A stretch of DNA of 64,000 bases from Clostridiales bacterium (GCA_016342415.1 JAEIOD010000020.1:31935-95934), one strand, 5' to 3'. Numbered from the stretch's first letter, positions 36,304 through 46,404 are shown. Made by a program: numbers and translations. Notes: generated by a model not told the origin, from the sequence alone.

Positions 36304-37638
36304 ATGAGTATCAAAGTTGATTATTCAAAAGCAAACATGACAACAGATGCGTTGTTAAATTATCAAGAGCAAGTCAATGAATTACATACGGTAATCCATG
36401 AGAAAACAGGTGCGGGTAATGACTTCTTAGGTTGGTTAGATTACCCTAAAACTTATGATGTAGAAGAATTCGATAGAATGAAAGCATGTGCAAAAAAAAT
36501 TCAAGGGAATTCGGATATTTTAGTTGTAGTTGGAATTGGTGGATCTTATTTAGGTGCTAGAGCGGTAATTGAAGCTTTAAACCATTCATTCTATAACGAA
36601 TTAAGTGATGAGAAAAGAAAATTCCCTAAAGTAATGTTTTTAGGTAATAATATCAGTCCTGTATACATGACTCATTTCCTAGAGGCAATTGAAGGTAAAG
36701 ACTTAACAGTTAATGTTATTTCTAAATCTGGTACTACAACTGAGCCCGCTTTAGCTTTTAGAATCATTAGAAAGTATATGGAAAATAAATATGGTAAAGA
36801 TGGTGCTAAAGAAAGAATCGTTGCAACAACAGATTACAACCGTGGGGCACTTCGTCAATTAGCTGATCAAGAAGGTTATGAAACTTTCGGTATCAAAGAT
36901 GATATGGGTGGAAGATTCTCAGTACTTTCAAGTGTTGGTATGTTACCGATTGCAGTTTCTGGTATCGATGTGGATGCATTAATGGCTGGTGCAGCTGCAG
37001 GTTATGAAGAATACTTAAATACGGATATGAAAGAAAATGCATGTTACCAATATGCTGCAATTAGAAATTACCAATTAAACAATGGTAAAGACATAGAGAT
37101 TTTTGTTGATTATGAACCGCAATTACATTTCACTGCAGAGTGGTGGAAACAATTGATGGGTGAATCAGAAGGTAAAGATGGCAAAGGTTTATTCCCTGCT
37201 GCAGTAGATTATTCAAGTGATCTTCATTCTATGGGTCAATATGTTCAAGATGGCCAGAGAATATTATTTGAAACGATTGTAAATGTTGAGAAGGTAGCAT
37301 GTGATATTAAAATAGAGTCAGATGAGCAAAATCTAGATAACCTTAACTACTTAGTTGGTGAAACTATGGACTTTGTAAACAAGAATGCTTGTAAAGGAAC
37401 AGTATTGGCTCACGTTGATGGTGGTGTACCAAATGTAATCTTAAACCTTGAGTCGTTGACACCATTTAACTATGGTAAGTTATTGTACTTCTTTATGAAA
37501 TCATGTGCGATGAGTTGTTATATGATTGGTGTGAATCCTTTCAATCAACCAGGTGTTGAAGATTATAAGAAGAATATGTTCGCATTATTAGGAAAGCCAG
37601 GTTTTGAAGCACTTCGTGAAGAGTTGTTAAAAAAATAG
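36304..37638 (+). CDS. pgi: Glucose-6-phosphate isomerase
   Basis: About 444 residues; interconverts glucose 6-phosphate and fructose 6-phosphate in glycolysis. Landmarks are [19 protein letters not shown], the sugar-phosphate loop [31 protein letters not shown] and [14 protein letters not shown]. It is the shorter bacterial form common in Bacillota. I start at ATG 36304 because GGAGG lies six bases upstream; an in-frame ATG at 36292 would place that site inside the coding region. The glucokinase gene begins eight bases after the stop, so the pair form an operon feeding glucose into glycolysis. Confidence 0.95.
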   Translation: MSIKVDYSKANMTTDALLNYQEQVNELHTVIHEKTGAGNDFLGWLDYPKTYDVEEFDRMKACAKKIQGNSDILVVVGIGGSYLGARAVIEALNHSFYNELSDEKRKFPKVMFLGNNISPVYMTHFLEAIEGKDLTVNVISKSGTTTEPALAFRIIRKYMENKYGKDGAKERIVATTDYNRGALRQLADQEGYETFGIKDDMGGRFSVLSSVGMLPIAVSGIDVDALMAGAAAGYEEYLNTDMKENACYQYAAIRNYQLNNGKDIEIFVDYEPQLHFTAEWWKQLMGESEGKDGKGLFPAAVDYSSDLHSMGQYVQDGQRILFETIVNVEKVACDIKIESDEQNLDNLNYLVGETMDFVNKNACKGTVLAHVDGGVPNVILNLESLTPFNYGKLLYFFMKSCAMSCYMIGVNPFNQPGVEDYKKNMFALLGKPGFEALREELLKK

Positions 37639-37646
37639 GAGAGAAT

Positions 37647-38579
37647 ATGTTAATAGGAATCGATTTAGGTGGTACAAATATTGCTGCTGGACTGGTTACT
37701 AATGAAGGGAAGCTTGTGTTTAAAAAGAGTTTGCCAACCAATGCAGAACGTCCAGCTCAAGAACTCATTAAAGATATTTATTTGTTAATTGATGAACTAA
37801 GAAATAGTACAGATGAAACTGTAGAAGCTGTTGGAATTGGAATACCAGGACTTGTAAACAAAGACATGTCAGTTGTTTTAGCCTGTGCCAATTTACATTG
37901 GAATCATGTACGTCTAATGGATGGATTAAAGAATTTAAATCTACCTATAGCAATCGATAACGATGCCAATGTGGCTGCGTATGCAGAATATAAGATCGGT
38001 TCACTAAAAGGTGTTTCAAATAGTATCATGGTAACACTGGGTACTGGTGTTGGTAGTGGTATCATTATTGACGATAGAGAAGTACGTGGTGGACATGGTA
38101 TTGGTACAGAGCTTGGACATATGATTATTGGTGACAATTTCTATGACTGCAACTGTGGTAGTAATGGTTGTTTGGAGACATTTGCTTCTGCTACTGCTAT
38201 AATTAAGTATGCTGAACACTTGATTGAAACGACAGAACTTCCTTCTAAGTTAAGAGATTTAGATAAAATCACGGCGAAAGACGTTCTTGATTTATCTAAA
38301 GATAACGACGTTATTGCAATTGAAACATTTGAAAGGTTTATTAAGTATCTTGCAAGAGGTATTGTAAATATCCAACTGATATTAGATCCTGAGAGAATTG
38401 CTTTAGGTGGCGGTGTTTCTGGAGCTGGAGATTATCTGTTAAACAGACTGACTAAAGAAATTGACAAGCAGTATTTCTTGTCAGAGTTTTCTTCAACTGA
38501 GATTGTTATTTCTGAACTTGGAAATGACGCCGGTATCATAGGAGCAGCATTACTCGCAAAAGATCATTGCGTAAATTAA
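37647..38579 (+). CDS. glcK: ROK family glucokinase
   Basis: A 310-residue sugar kinase of the ROK type. The ATP-binding N terminus is IGIDLGGTNIAAGLV, the catalytic Asp is in AIDNDANVAAYAEY, and the ROK zinc site appears as ELGHMIIGDNFYDCNCGSNG followed by CLETFASATAI. It phosphorylates glucose released from taken-up glycosides, which fits its place behind pgi. AGGAGAG precedes ATG. The symbol follows the Bacillus glucokinase. Confidence 0.92.
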   Translation: MLIGIDLGGTNIAAGLVTNEGKLVFKKSLPTNAERPAQELIKDIYLLIDELRNSTDETVEAVGIGIPGLVNKDMSVVLACANLHWNHVRLMDGLKNLNLPIAIDNDANVAAYAEYKIGSLKGVSNSIMVTLGTGVGSGIIIDDREVRGGHGIGTELGHMIIGDNFYDCNCGSNGCLETFASATAIIKYAEHLIETTELPSKLRDLDKITAKDVLDLSKDNDVIAIETFERFIKYLARGIVNIQLILDPERIALGGGVSGAGDYLLNRLTKEIDKQYFLSEFSSTEIVISELGNDAGIIGAALLAKDHCVN

Positions 38580-38611
38580 ATATAATGCTTTTAGTATGAT
38601 ATAAGCATGTT

Positions 38612-38643
38612 AAAGATCCGTTCACTTAGAACGGATCTTTTTG
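38612..38643 (+). terminator. pgi-glucokinase terminator
   Basis: A perfect 12-base stem AAAGATCCGTTC / GAACGGATCTTT with loop ACTTA, followed by T residues. Confidence 0.93.
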
Positions 38644-38665
38644 ATTTTTAAAAGTGTTTGTCAAA

Positions 38666-39189
38666 CTAGTTTTCTTGAATGATCGTATGACTTTTATATA
38701 GACCCAAAAGTAACATAAGTACACTCAAAGGTAGCAGCCATTTAAAGATAGGCGTAAAAAAAGAAATTGAGCAGCCTAAAATGCTAGACAATGATACCAA
38801 AAATGTTGGTGTACAACATAGAAATCCAGTTAGAAAACTTGGAAGAATTCCAATGATACCGGTGTACTTGTAATTGACTTGACAATGTTTAGGTAAGTTT
38901 CTAATAGACAATACTGCAAGGATATTTATGAAAACGAAAAGACCTAATATCATCCCTAATAACATATTCATTGGTACCATGTAGAATTGGATACCATTAT
39001 TCTGTTTAATACCAATGGGTTCAAAGTAAAAATGGAAATGTGCTTAAAGAACAACTCCTGCCAATTTGTCACAGAGCTTTCAATGCCGAAATTCAGGTAG
39101 TTGATGCTCCAATATTACAAGAGGAAATAAACAATTAGACCGATGGTTATATGAATTTTGTTTTTCAGCATTTTGCGAGAAGACCTCAT
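38666..39189 (-). pseudogene. Broken polytopic membrane protein gene downstream of the DUF3179 gene
   Basis: The gene seems to begin at ATG 39189, overlapping the DUF3179 stop as ATGA. It encodes MRSSRKMLKNKIHITIGLIV and then meets an in-frame TAA at 39115-39117. The same frame continues sensibly (YWSINYLNFGIESSVTNWQE). A frameshift near 39040-39045 joins it to the frame ending at 38666, which encodes HFHFYFEPIGIKQNNG and three membrane helices with LCCTPTFLVSLSSILGC. One stop and one frameshift imply a decayed gene, unless both are sequencing errors. The family is not recognised. Read alone, the last 104 codons would be called a small membrane protein. Confidence 0.7.
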
Positions 39190-40268
39190 TTAATCACGTC
39201 GGTGTCTGGATAATAGGCAAACCATGCAAACCACATCACATCAAAATAAGTCAATGGCATAAGTTGTAACTCTTCATAGACGCCATTATAGTCCCAGTTT
39301 TGTCCAAACTGATCAACAAAGCCATTTATTGAAGGTTTGAAATCATATAAAGTACCATTGAGTTCAGTTGAAAAAACACGTACAGCTTTAAGTCTTTCAT
39401 CGTATATTGCAACTGCTTTTGTTGTGTCTAGATCGAATTGTAGTAGTTTTACTTCTTTGATTAAAAATGGATCGAGTGCTACTACATGGTTATCTGATTT
39501 TACTCCAACAACGATTTTCTTTTCACTGAATGTATCATCGGAGTACAGGACCGGAAAAATTGGACCTCCGAAATAGTAATATGAACGTTCGTCGTCTGGT
39601 AAATAAGAGCCATATGGATCGTTATTATAGTCTCTGAAAAAGCCAGTCTCTTGAGAAAGTACTTTTGCGTTTGGATACAACCGTTTGGCATCTTTCCAAT
39701 CAGCCCATAAAATTGGTTCTGTTGGCAATACGATTTGATCCAAATCACCATTGATTCCTTTACCTAATATCTGAGGTATATAGGAATCTGTTATTCTATC
39801 GTACATCACCAGATTACTATTAAGTAAACTACCTGAAGTGCCGTAGGTGTTATCTGGATGGTCGGAATCACCTAAATAGCAAATAGCAGAACCTGTTAAA
39901 GGACAATAAGTTATTGATAATTGTTTGCCATCAATATAATCATTGACTATTTCATGCCAAACCAAGATTCGTTGTGGATACAAATAACTATGATCTTTGG
40001 CTTCATAGACAAAAACTTTGTCATAATCGTTTAGATAATTGCTATCTGTTACTGTTACGTATATAGGCATGTCAATGGGGGGAATCCCGTCTTTAGGAGG
40101 TCCGCCTTTAGTGATGTACTTCATTAAGTCATCGGAGTAATCAACCGTTTTAGTAGCTCGACTTGCGTTTGTTGGAGTAGTTGTATTCTTAGATTGAGAT
40201 AAAAAATAGAATAAAGGACTAGATCCTAACATAGCGACTACAATTATTATGGCTATGATTTTTTTCAT
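39186..40268 (-). CDS. DUF3179 domain-containing membrane-anchored protein
   Basis: About 360 residues. A short N terminus with one hydrophobic helix (IIAIIIVVAMLGSSPLFYFL) precedes a large outside domain of DUF3179, recognised by LSITYCPLTGSAICYLG near the middle and repeated short strands with PILWADWKDAKRLYPNAKVL. Function is unknown. I start at ATG 40268, behind GAGGTGATT; the upstream TTG in frame is less likely. It shares an ATGA overlap with the broken membrane gene downstream, so the two were once a coupled pair. Confidence 0.82.
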   Translation of the reverse strand: MKKIIAIIIVVAMLGSSPLFYFLSQSKNTTTPTNASRATKTVDYSDDLMKYITKGGPPKDGIPPIDMPIYVTVTDSNYLNDYDKVFVYEAKDHSYLYPQRILVWHEIVNDYIDGKQLSITYCPLTGSAICYLGDSDHPDNTYGTSGSLLNSNLVMYDRITDSYIPQILGKGINGDLDQIVLPTEPILWADWKDAKRLYPNAKVLSQETGFFRDYNNDPYGSYLPDDERSYYYFGGPIFPVLYSDDTFSEKKIVVGVKSDNHVVALDPFLIKEVKLLQFDLDTTKAVAIYDERLKAVRVFSTELNGTLYDFKPSINGFVDQFGQNWDYNGVYEELQLMPLTYFDVMWFAWFAYYPDTDVIK

Positions 40269-40440
40269 TTGAATCACCTCAATCAATGTATACCCTATAT
40301 GTGAAGTTCAAATTGCATTTTATATTTATTTATTAACAAACGGTATGAGTAAATCAACAATTTCAATTTATATATTGCACCATATTACGAATGGATTTTC
40401 CTGACTGGAGTAACCTTTTTACTTAATGAGTGTTTAACCT

Positions 40441-40469
40441 TTGCATAATTTGGTATTATTGACTATAAT
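40441..40469 (+). promoter_or_regulatory. Probable promoter of the degV-family gene
   Basis: TTGCAT (40441-40446) and TATAAT (40464-40469) are 17 bases apart, about 90 bases before the start codon. Confidence 0.75.
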
Positions 40470-40562
40470 TAAATTGTTAAGATGATGTAACAGGTTTATG
40501 ATAACTACATGTCGTTGTTGTCGTATTAAATAAATAATAATAATAAAAATAGAGGAGGATTT

Positions 40563-41390
40563 ATGTTTAAAATTATTTCAGATAGTAGTTTAGACTTAAA
40601 TGAACAATTAGAAAAAGAAGTAGATATTGATAAAATTCCTTTTAAATTATACATAGATGAAGAAGAGATTATCGATGATGATAAGTTGGATGTTATTGAA
40701 TTTATTCAGAAAATGAAAAAATCTGCTAAACTACCTAGAACAGCATGTCCGTCACCAAATGATTTTAAAGAGAAATTTGAAGAAAACGCAGATATTTTTG
40801 CCATCACTATATCATCAAAGTTAAGTGGTACTTATAATAGTGCAATGTTAGCTATGAACATGGTCTTAGAAGAAACTAAGAAAAATATTCATATATTTGA
40901 TTCTAAATCAGCTTCAGTTGGTCAGACATTAATTGGTTTGAAAGTCAAAGAAAAAATAGACCAAGGACTTAATTTTGATAATATTGTTGAAGAAGTAGAG
41001 TTATATGTGAAGAATATGAAAACTTTCTTCATCTCCGAATCTCTTGATAACTTAATTAAAAATGGACGAATTCCTTCTTGGAAAGGTAAACTTGCCATGG
41101 CTCTTAAAATCAGACCGATTATGACCACTTTAGATGGTGATATTGTTGTTTCTGAGAAAGTGAGAAGTTCAAATAAAGCTTTTGAGAAATTAGCACAGAA
41201 TATTTGTGATGTGGCTAAAGATGCTTCAAGTAAAACTTTGGCGATCAGTCATGTGAACAACCTGGAGCGTGCCAAGTCATTAAAAGCACGTGTAGAGGAA
41301 ATATGTGAATTCAAAGAAATAATTATTGTACCAACACATGGATTAACCAGTTTGTATTGTGATGATCAAGGGATTATTGTTGCATTTTAA
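40563..41390 (+). CDS. DegV family fatty-acid-binding protein
   Basis: A 275-residue DegV protein. The N terminus FKIISDSSLDL and the ligand-binding ITISSKLSGTYNSAMLA are family hallmarks, as are SESLDNLIKNGRI and THGLTSLYCDDQGI. Members bind long-chain fatty acids; FakB proteins present them to the kinase FakA, but many DegV proteins have no assigned role. No fakA-like gene is seen nearby. GAGGAGG precedes the ATG. The nitrilase-family gene begins twelve bases after the stop. Confidence 0.9.
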   Translation: MFKIISDSSLDLNEQLEKEVDIDKIPFKLYIDEEEIIDDDKLDVIEFIQKMKKSAKLPRTACPSPNDFKEKFEENADIFAITISSKLSGTYNSAMLAMNMVLEETKKNIHIFDSKSASVGQTLIGLKVKEKIDQGLNFDNIVEEVELYVKNMKTFFISESLDNLIKNGRIPSWKGKLAMALKIRPIMTTLDGDIVVSEKVRSSNKAFEKLAQNICDVAKDASSKTLAISHVNNLERAKSLKARVEEICEFKEIIIVPTHGLTSLYCDDQGIIVAF

Positions 41391-41401
41391 GTGAGGTTTT
41401 T

Positions 41402-42205
41402 ATGAAAAAAACAATTGCTGTTATCCAGCTGGATATTTCTAGGGATAAACAAGAAAATCTGATTCATGCTGAATATTTGATTAAAGAGGCAGCTGCTCAG
41501 GCAAATATTATTGTCTTGCCTGAGATGTTTAACTGTCCTTATAATGCAAAGACATTCTATAAGTATGCAGAAGTTGAGTTCTCTGAAACAACAAAATGGA
41601 TGGCTGATTTGTCTGAAACTCTAGGTATTACACTTGTAGGTGGTTCTATACCTGAACTTGAAGATGAAAAAATGTATAATACATCTTATACTTATTCTAA
41701 AGGAAAGCTCATTGGTAAACATAGAAAAGTACATCTCTTTGATGTAGATATCAAAGGTGGTATCACTTTTAAAGAATCCAGTGTTTTATCTCCTGGTGAA
41801 AAAGTGACTACTTTTGATGTTGAAGGATTGAAGTTAGGTGTCGCTATTTGTTATGATATGAGATTTCCAGAAATGATGAGAGCCATGGTAGATCATGGTG
41901 CTGAGGTCATTGTAGTCCCTGCAGCTTTTAACACAACTACTGGTCCTGCCCACTGGCATATTACATCAAGAGCAAGAGCGGTTGACAATCAAGTGTATTT
42001 TGTTGTCGCATCACCAGCAAGGTCAAGTTATTTATCTTACAAAGCTTATGGACATTCTATGGTAATTGATCCTTGGGGAGAAATTCTTTCGGAAGCAAAC
42101 GAATTAGAAGAGATTATTTATGCAGAAATTGATACGGGGTACATAAAAAAAGTAAGAGCGGAATTACCACTCTTACAACATAGAAAAAAAAATTTATACA
42201 GCTGA
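41402..42205 (+). CDS. Carbon-nitrogen hydrolase (nitrilase superfamily, omega-amidase-like)
   Basis: A 267-residue cytoplasmic amidase-type enzyme. The Glu-Lys-Cys triad is visible in order: LPEMFNCPYN (about 44), YRKVHLFD-type segment HRKVHLFDVD (about 111) and AICYDMRFPEM (about 152). The arrangement resembles the Nit2/omega-amidase branch that hydrolyses alpha-keto amides. It is cotranscribed with the DegV gene, a pairing with no obvious metabolic reason. The hairpin following it is shared with the convergent serine hydrolase gene. Confidence 0.9.
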   Translation: MKKTIAVIQLDISRDKQENLIHAEYLIKEAAAQANIIVLPEMFNCPYNAKTFYKYAEVEFSETTKWMADLSETLGITLVGGSIPELEDEKMYNTSYTYSKGKLIGKHRKVHLFDVDIKGGITFKESSVLSPGEKVTTFDVEGLKLGVAICYDMRFPEMMRAMVDHGAEVIVVPAAFNTTTGPAHWHITSRARAVDNQVYFVVASPARSSYLSYKAYGHSMVIDPWGEILSEANELEEIIYAEIDTGYIKKVRAELPLLQHRKKNLYS

Positions 42206-42225
42206 TTCAGCTGTTATATTTTTTT
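42185..42225. terminator. Bidirectional terminator between nitrilase and serine hydrolase genes
   Basis: A perfect 7-base stem ACAGCTG / CAGCTGT around ATT, flanked by an A run on the left and a T run on the right, serves both convergent genes. The stop codon of the minus-strand gene lies at the right arm. Confidence 0.85.
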
Positions 42226-43215
42226 GAGGAGTTCTTGAATAGAAGGATTAACCTCCCATGCGCCTTCACTTGTATTGGATAAGATGTTGATCGTAAGTTT
42301 CTCTTTAATCTTATGAGTAGAGATAAAAGAAACACCAGCATCGGCACCAACAATCGAAGGATTATAGATGTCTTTTTTCTGATCTAACCAGATGCCCAAA
42401 CCATAATGACCTTCTTCATTGGTTTCTGCATGAGGTGTCAAGAGAATCTCAGTCAAATCCTCGGATAAAATTTTATAATCAAGCAATTGTTTCCATAATG
42501 TAATCAAATCATCAGAACTGGTAAAGATGCCACCATCTCCACCAGCTATAATTGGTAAACTATAAATATTGGTGCGCCATGAATCAGCCATGTCAATATA
42601 ACCGTGGGCTGTATTTTCTGGCAGTTGATTCAATTTATAAAAGCCAGTTTTATTCAACGAGTTGGGTTTGATAATTTCTTCTTCAATCCATTGATGATAA
42701 TCACCAGATAAGGATTCAATAACCATCGCTAGAAAAACAAAAGCTCCATTGTTATAGTGGAAATTTTCTCCTGGTGAAAACTTCATTGGTCTATCAGGCA
42801 TAACAGCCATATAGTCGGATGGTTTTAATAGCTCATGCCAAGGCACCGAAACTTTGAAATTATCAAAGTCATCAATTAAATCCTCATCATAATAATCAGG
42901 TAGACCTGACGTGTGTGATAAAAGCTGTTTGATTGTTACGTTTGGATCATAACTTGCAAATGGCCTTTCTATAATATCAAATAATTTTGAATCTAAGCTG
43001 AGTTGTTTAGATTCAACTAGTTTCAAAACGCCAAGTGCTGTAAATAATTTGGTTCCAGATGCAATGCCAAAAGATGTGTTGATATCGTTTCTAACTTTAT
43101 TTGCACGATCTAAGTAACCAAAAGCTCTATTGTATATAATTTTATTCTTCTTCTGAATGGTAATAACACCAGAGAATTTTTTTTCTTCTATAATTGATTC
43201 TAATGTTTTAAACAT
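42214..43215 (-). CDS. Serine hydrolase, class C beta-lactamase family
   Basis: A 333-residue penicillin-binding-like enzyme. The active-site Ser and Lys are in GIASGTKLFTALG (SxxK, about residue 53), the YxN motif is HYNNGAFVFLAM, and the last triad motif is a short stretch near the C terminus. It lacks a signal peptide, so it is cytoplasmic, unlike beta-lactamases that act on drugs. Members include esterases and D-peptidases; substrate unknown. GGAGGTGA precedes ATG. Confidence 0.85.
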   Translation of the reverse strand: MFKTLESIIEEKKFSGVITIQKKNKIIYNRAFGYLDRANKVRNDINTSFGIASGTKLFTALGVLKLVESKQLSLDSKLFDIIERPFASYDPNVTIKQLLSHTSGLPDYYDEDLIDDFDNFKVSVPWHELLKPSDYMAVMPDRPMKFSPGENFHYNNGAFVFLAMVIESLSGDYHQWIEEEIIKPNSLNKTGFYKLNQLPENTAHGYIDMADSWRTNIYSLPIIAGGDGGIFTSSDDLITLWKQLLDYKILSEDLTEILLTPHAETNEEGHYGLGIWLDQKKDIYNPSIVGADAGVSFISTHKIKEKLTINILSNTSEGAWEVNPSIQELLKKI

Positions 43216-43277
43216 AGGTCACCTCCAATGTTATAATATCCTATAATTCAGCTTTTGAAAGTTACAATATTATTTCA

Positions 43278-44033
43278 CTACAGATGATGGATGTCTTTAT
43301 ACTTTAGAATCGATTCTTTTAAGTTATGAATCAAAGGTTCCTCGCTCAAGAGTTGATTATTTCTTTTAAAGCTATTGTCTTCTTCAATTGTAATGGGTAA
43401 CATAAAAGTTTCTTTTAATAAAGTGATTAATTCGTAGTATGATAGGTTTTCCTGATTACCGTCTAAATGATAGAGTCCTGGAGGATACTTTTTAATGAGT
43501 CGAAAAATGGCATAAGCTGTATCTGGCATAAAAGATGCAGACAGAATCCATTTTTTAGAGGCTTTAATATGACCTTCTGTCACTAAATATGCCAGCATGT
43601 TGTTTTTATGCGTATGAAGTGCTATTTGCCAACCCAGTCGTATGATGTAACTGTTTTCAATATAATCCCTATTAATAATGTTTTCACACATCAATTTATA
43701 TTTACCATAATTGTGTTTCGATCTTGGAATATCATCGACACTAAAAGGACCTTCTTGTGAGTCGTCAAAAACGGCTTCTGAAGAAGTAAATATAAGTGGT
43801 ATGCCAAAAGGTTTGATTGCCTTTATAATATTTTCAATCCACTCAACGGGACCCGATGCAATATGTAAAAAAGCATCAGGTTGTTCATTTGTTATAAATG
43901 TTTTTATTGCATCCAAATCTTCTGTTGGGACTAAATGTTTTTCCCAAACGACTACTTCCCAATTCTCACTTATAAACTCGTCGTATATATACGGTGCCAA
44001 AGTGCCGCACATTCCTGTAATAATTGCTTTCAT
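43278..44033 (-). CDS. NAD-dependent epimerase/dTDP-4-dehydrorhamnose reductase-like protein
   Basis: A 251-residue short-chain dehydrogenase of the extended type, smaller than most. The Rossmann start is MKAIITGMCGTLAPYIYD with a GxxG-like loop, FTSSEAVFDD marks the active-site Ser region, and HNYGKYKLMCE supplies the catalytic YxxxK. It resembles RmlD-type sugar reductases. No other nucleotide-sugar genes lie nearby, so its substrate is unclear. AGGAG precedes the ATG. Confidence 0.8.
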   Translation of the reverse strand: MKAIITGMCGTLAPYIYDEFISENWEVVVWEKHLVPTEDLDAIKTFITNEQPDAFLHIASGPVEWIENIIKAIKPFGIPLIFTSSEAVFDDSQEGPFSVDDIPRSKHNYGKYKLMCENIINRDYIENSYIIRLGWQIALHTHKNNMLAYLVTEGHIKASKKWILSASFMPDTAYAIFRLIKKYPPGLYHLDGNQENLSYYELITLLKETFMLPITIEEDNSFKRNNQLLSEEPLIHNLKESILKYKDIHHL

Positions 44034-44390
44034 ATCATCATCTCCTAATCTCTATATACCATTAATTTTTATTATTAATCTTCCCTGGATAAAATTAGAT
44101 TTGTTTGTTTAGGAAACACATAATAAAATAGTCTGCTCAAATACAGTTAAAACAGTTGAATTTCCAGCAAAGTATTGATAGAATGAACTTGAATTATATG
44201 CATTGTTTTGCGAAGTGAGATATTAATTTCTCACATTTTATGATATTGATAAATTAAATTGTATTAAATTAAATTAATTATTATTAAATGCTATTTAATT
44301 TTTAAAAATTATGATATCATATAGTCAATTCGGTGGTAAACGAGGTAAGGGAGACCTTACAGGATTATAAATTAAAAAGTGGAGGTTAGC
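44034..44390. other. Divergent region upstream of the serine genes, with a short leader hairpin
   Basis: The 357-base gap is extremely AT-rich with TTAAATTAAATT runs. Near the end the leader can form a hairpin GTAAGG / CCTTAC with a GAGA loop (44345-44360). I do not recognise it as a riboswitch. The serine gene ribosome binding site GGAGG follows 21 bases later. Confidence 0.45.
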
Positions 44391-45461
44391 ATGCACAAGA
44401 GTTTATTTATTCCAGGACCAGTTAATGTTAGACCAGATGTATTAGAAAAAATGGCAACACCTATGATTGGTCACAGAACAAAAGAAGCATCTGTATTACA
44501 AAGAAGTATTTCTGACAAGTTGAGAACTTTAATGTACACAAAGGAAGAAATTATTTTATCGACTTCTTCTGGTAGTGGTTTAATGGAAGCTGCTGTTAAA
44601 TCTTGTACTAAGAAAAAAGTAGCTGTATTTGCTGTTGGTGCTTTTGGTGAAAGATGGCATAAGATGGCAGTTGCTAATGGTATTCCTGCTGATCGTTTTG
44701 ATTCAGAATGGGGTCAACCAACAACACCTGAAATGGTAGATGAAGCTTTAGCTACAGGTGAATATGATGTTGTTACAATTACTCATAACGAAACTTCAAC
44801 TGGTATTATGAATCCATTGGCTGAAATTTCTGAAGTGATCAAAAAATATCCGGAAGTAATATTCTGTTTAGATACAGTATCATCATTGGGTGGTGCTAAA
44901 ATAGAAGTTGATAAGTGGGGCGTAGATATTTGTATTGCTTCTACTCAAAAATGTTTAGGTTTACCAGCTGGTTTGGCACTTTGCTCATTGTCTCAAAAGG
45001 CATATGAAAAAGCGAAAACAGTTGAAAACAGAGGTTTATATTTCGACTTAGTTGAATTATACAACACAATTCAAAAGAAAGATTACCAATATCCTTCTAC
45101 ACCATCACTTTCTCATATGTTTGCTCTTGACTATCAATTAGATAGAATCATGGAAGAAGGTATGGAAAACAGATTCAATAAGCATTTAGAGCAAGCTCAA
45201 GTTGTTAGAGCATGGGCTAAGAAGCATTTTGATATGTTAGCTGACGAACAATACGCATCAAATACTTTGACAACTATTAAAAACACTAAAGAAATTTCAG
45301 TTGCTGATTTAAATAAAGAATTAGCTAAGAGAGGTTTCACAATCTCTAATGGTTACGGTGCTTTAAAAGAAAAGACTTTCAGAATTGCACATATGGCAGA
45401 TACAACTATGGAAGAAGTTAAAGAAGTATTAGGGGTTATTGAAGATATATTAGGACTATAG
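44391..45461 (+). CDS. Class V aminotransferase (phosphoserine aminotransferase-like)
   Basis: A 356-residue PLP enzyme of the alanine-glyoxylate/serine-pyruvate aminotransferase fold. The N terminus SLFIPGPVNVRPDVLEKM and the PLP lysine in IASTQKCLGLPAG are clear. With the dehydrogenase next to it, the likely role is phosphoserine aminotransferase in serine synthesis, as in other Clostridia where this fold stands in for SerC. I start at ATG 44391, since GGAGG lies six bases upstream; the in-frame ATG at 44379 contains that site. Serine-glyoxylate activity is an alternative. Confidence 0.85.
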   Translation: MHKSLFIPGPVNVRPDVLEKMATPMIGHRTKEASVLQRSISDKLRTLMYTKEEIILSTSSGSGLMEAAVKSCTKKKVAVFAVGAFGERWHKMAVANGIPADRFDSEWGQPTTPEMVDEALATGEYDVVTITHNETSTGIMNPLAEISEVIKKYPEVIFCLDTVSSLGGAKIEVDKWGVDICIASTQKCLGLPAGLALCSLSQKAYEKAKTVENRGLYFDLVELYNTIQKKDYQYPSTPSLSHMFALDYQLDRIMEEGMENRFNKHLEQAQVVRAWAKKHFDMLADEQYASNTLTTIKNTKEISVADLNKELAKRGFTISNGYGALKEKTFRIAHMADTTMEEVKEVLGVIEDILGL

Positions 45462-45470
45462 GAGGACTAT

Positions 45471-46379
45471 ATGTTAAAAATATTAGCTAATGATGGTATG
45501 GATAAATCTGCAGTTGATCACTTAATGAGTTTAGGTCATCAAGTAGATACTAATTTTTATCCAGTAGAAGAATTAAAAACAAAATTAAGAGAATTCGATT
45601 GTATCGTAATCAGATCTGCAACTAAAATTAGAGAAGAATTAATTGATGCAGTAGCTGGTTCACAATTGAAGTTAATTATTAGAGCAGGTGTTGGTATGGA
45701 TAATATCGATATCGAATATGCTGAATCAAAAGGTATTAAAGTTAGAAATACACCAAATTCAAGTTCGGCTTCTGTTGCAGAGCTTGCAATTGGACATATG
45801 TTTGCATTAGCTAGATTCATCGGTATTTCAAATGTTACTATGAGAAATGGCGAATGGAATAAGAAAGCTTACAAAGGTACTGAAATTGGCGGAAAAACTT
45901 TAGGTTTGATTGGTTTCGGTAGAATAGCTAGAGAAACAGCGAAAAGAGCTATGGCTTTAGGTATGGACGTTATTTACACTGACCTTAGAGGTCCGGGTGA
46001 GCCAATGGATGGCTGTAAGTTTGTAGAAGAGCATGAGTTGATTAAAACTGCTGACTACATTTCATTACACATTCCGTTTATCAAGGAATATGGTCCTGCT
46101 CTATACAAGGAAAAGTTTGACAAGATGAAAGATGGCGTTTATATCATCAACTGTGCTCGTGGTGGTGTGGTTTGTGAAGACGGTTTACTTGAAGCGCTTA
46201 ATTCAGGTAAAGTCGCTGGTGCTGGTATCGATGTATTTGTTGAAGAGCCAACTAAGAACGAAGCACTTATCAATCATCCTAATGTTTCAGTAACACCTCA
46301 TATTGGTGCATCAACTGCTGAAGCACAAACTAGAATTGGAATAGAAACTTATAGTTTAATTATTAAAGAATTTAAGTAG
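45471..46379 (+). CDS. serA: D-3-phosphoglycerate dehydrogenase (short form)
   Basis: A 302-residue D-2-hydroxyacid dehydrogenase that oxidises 3-phosphoglycerate. The NAD-binding motif is GLIGFGRIARETAKRAMALG, with the active-site Arg in INCARGGVV and the His in PHIGASTAEAQTRIG. It has no C-terminal ACT domain, so serine feedback of the usual type is absent. It starts nine bases after the aminotransferase gene behind AGGAGG. The context of aminotransferase and DUF1015 genes makes serA the best call over other hydroxyacid dehydrogenases. Confidence 0.9.
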   Translation: MLKILANDGMDKSAVDHLMSLGHQVDTNFYPVEELKTKLREFDCIVIRSATKIREELIDAVAGSQLKLIIRAGVGMDNIDIEYAESKGIKVRNTPNSSSASVAELAIGHMFALARFIGISNVTMRNGEWNKKAYKGTEIGGKTLGLIGFGRIARETAKRAMALGMDVIYTDLRGPGEPMDGCKFVEEHELIKTADYISLHIPFIKEYGPALYKEKFDKMKDGVYIINCARGGVVCEDGLLEALNSGKVAGAGIDVFVEEPTKNEALINHPNVSVTPHIGASTAEAQTRIGIETYSLIIKEFK

Positions 46380-46404
46380 TTTTAGATAATTGGGGGAAAA
46401 ATAA

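Noticed and set aside
39115..39117. Recoding of a stop codon in the broken membrane gene
   Set aside because: The codon is TAA rather than TGA, no insertion element is seen, and a separate frameshift also breaks the gene, so decay is simpler.
44200..44330. A satellite-like or origin-like AT repeat (TTAAATTAAATT)
   Set aside because: It is short and irregular, with no DnaA-box cluster or neighbouring replication genes.
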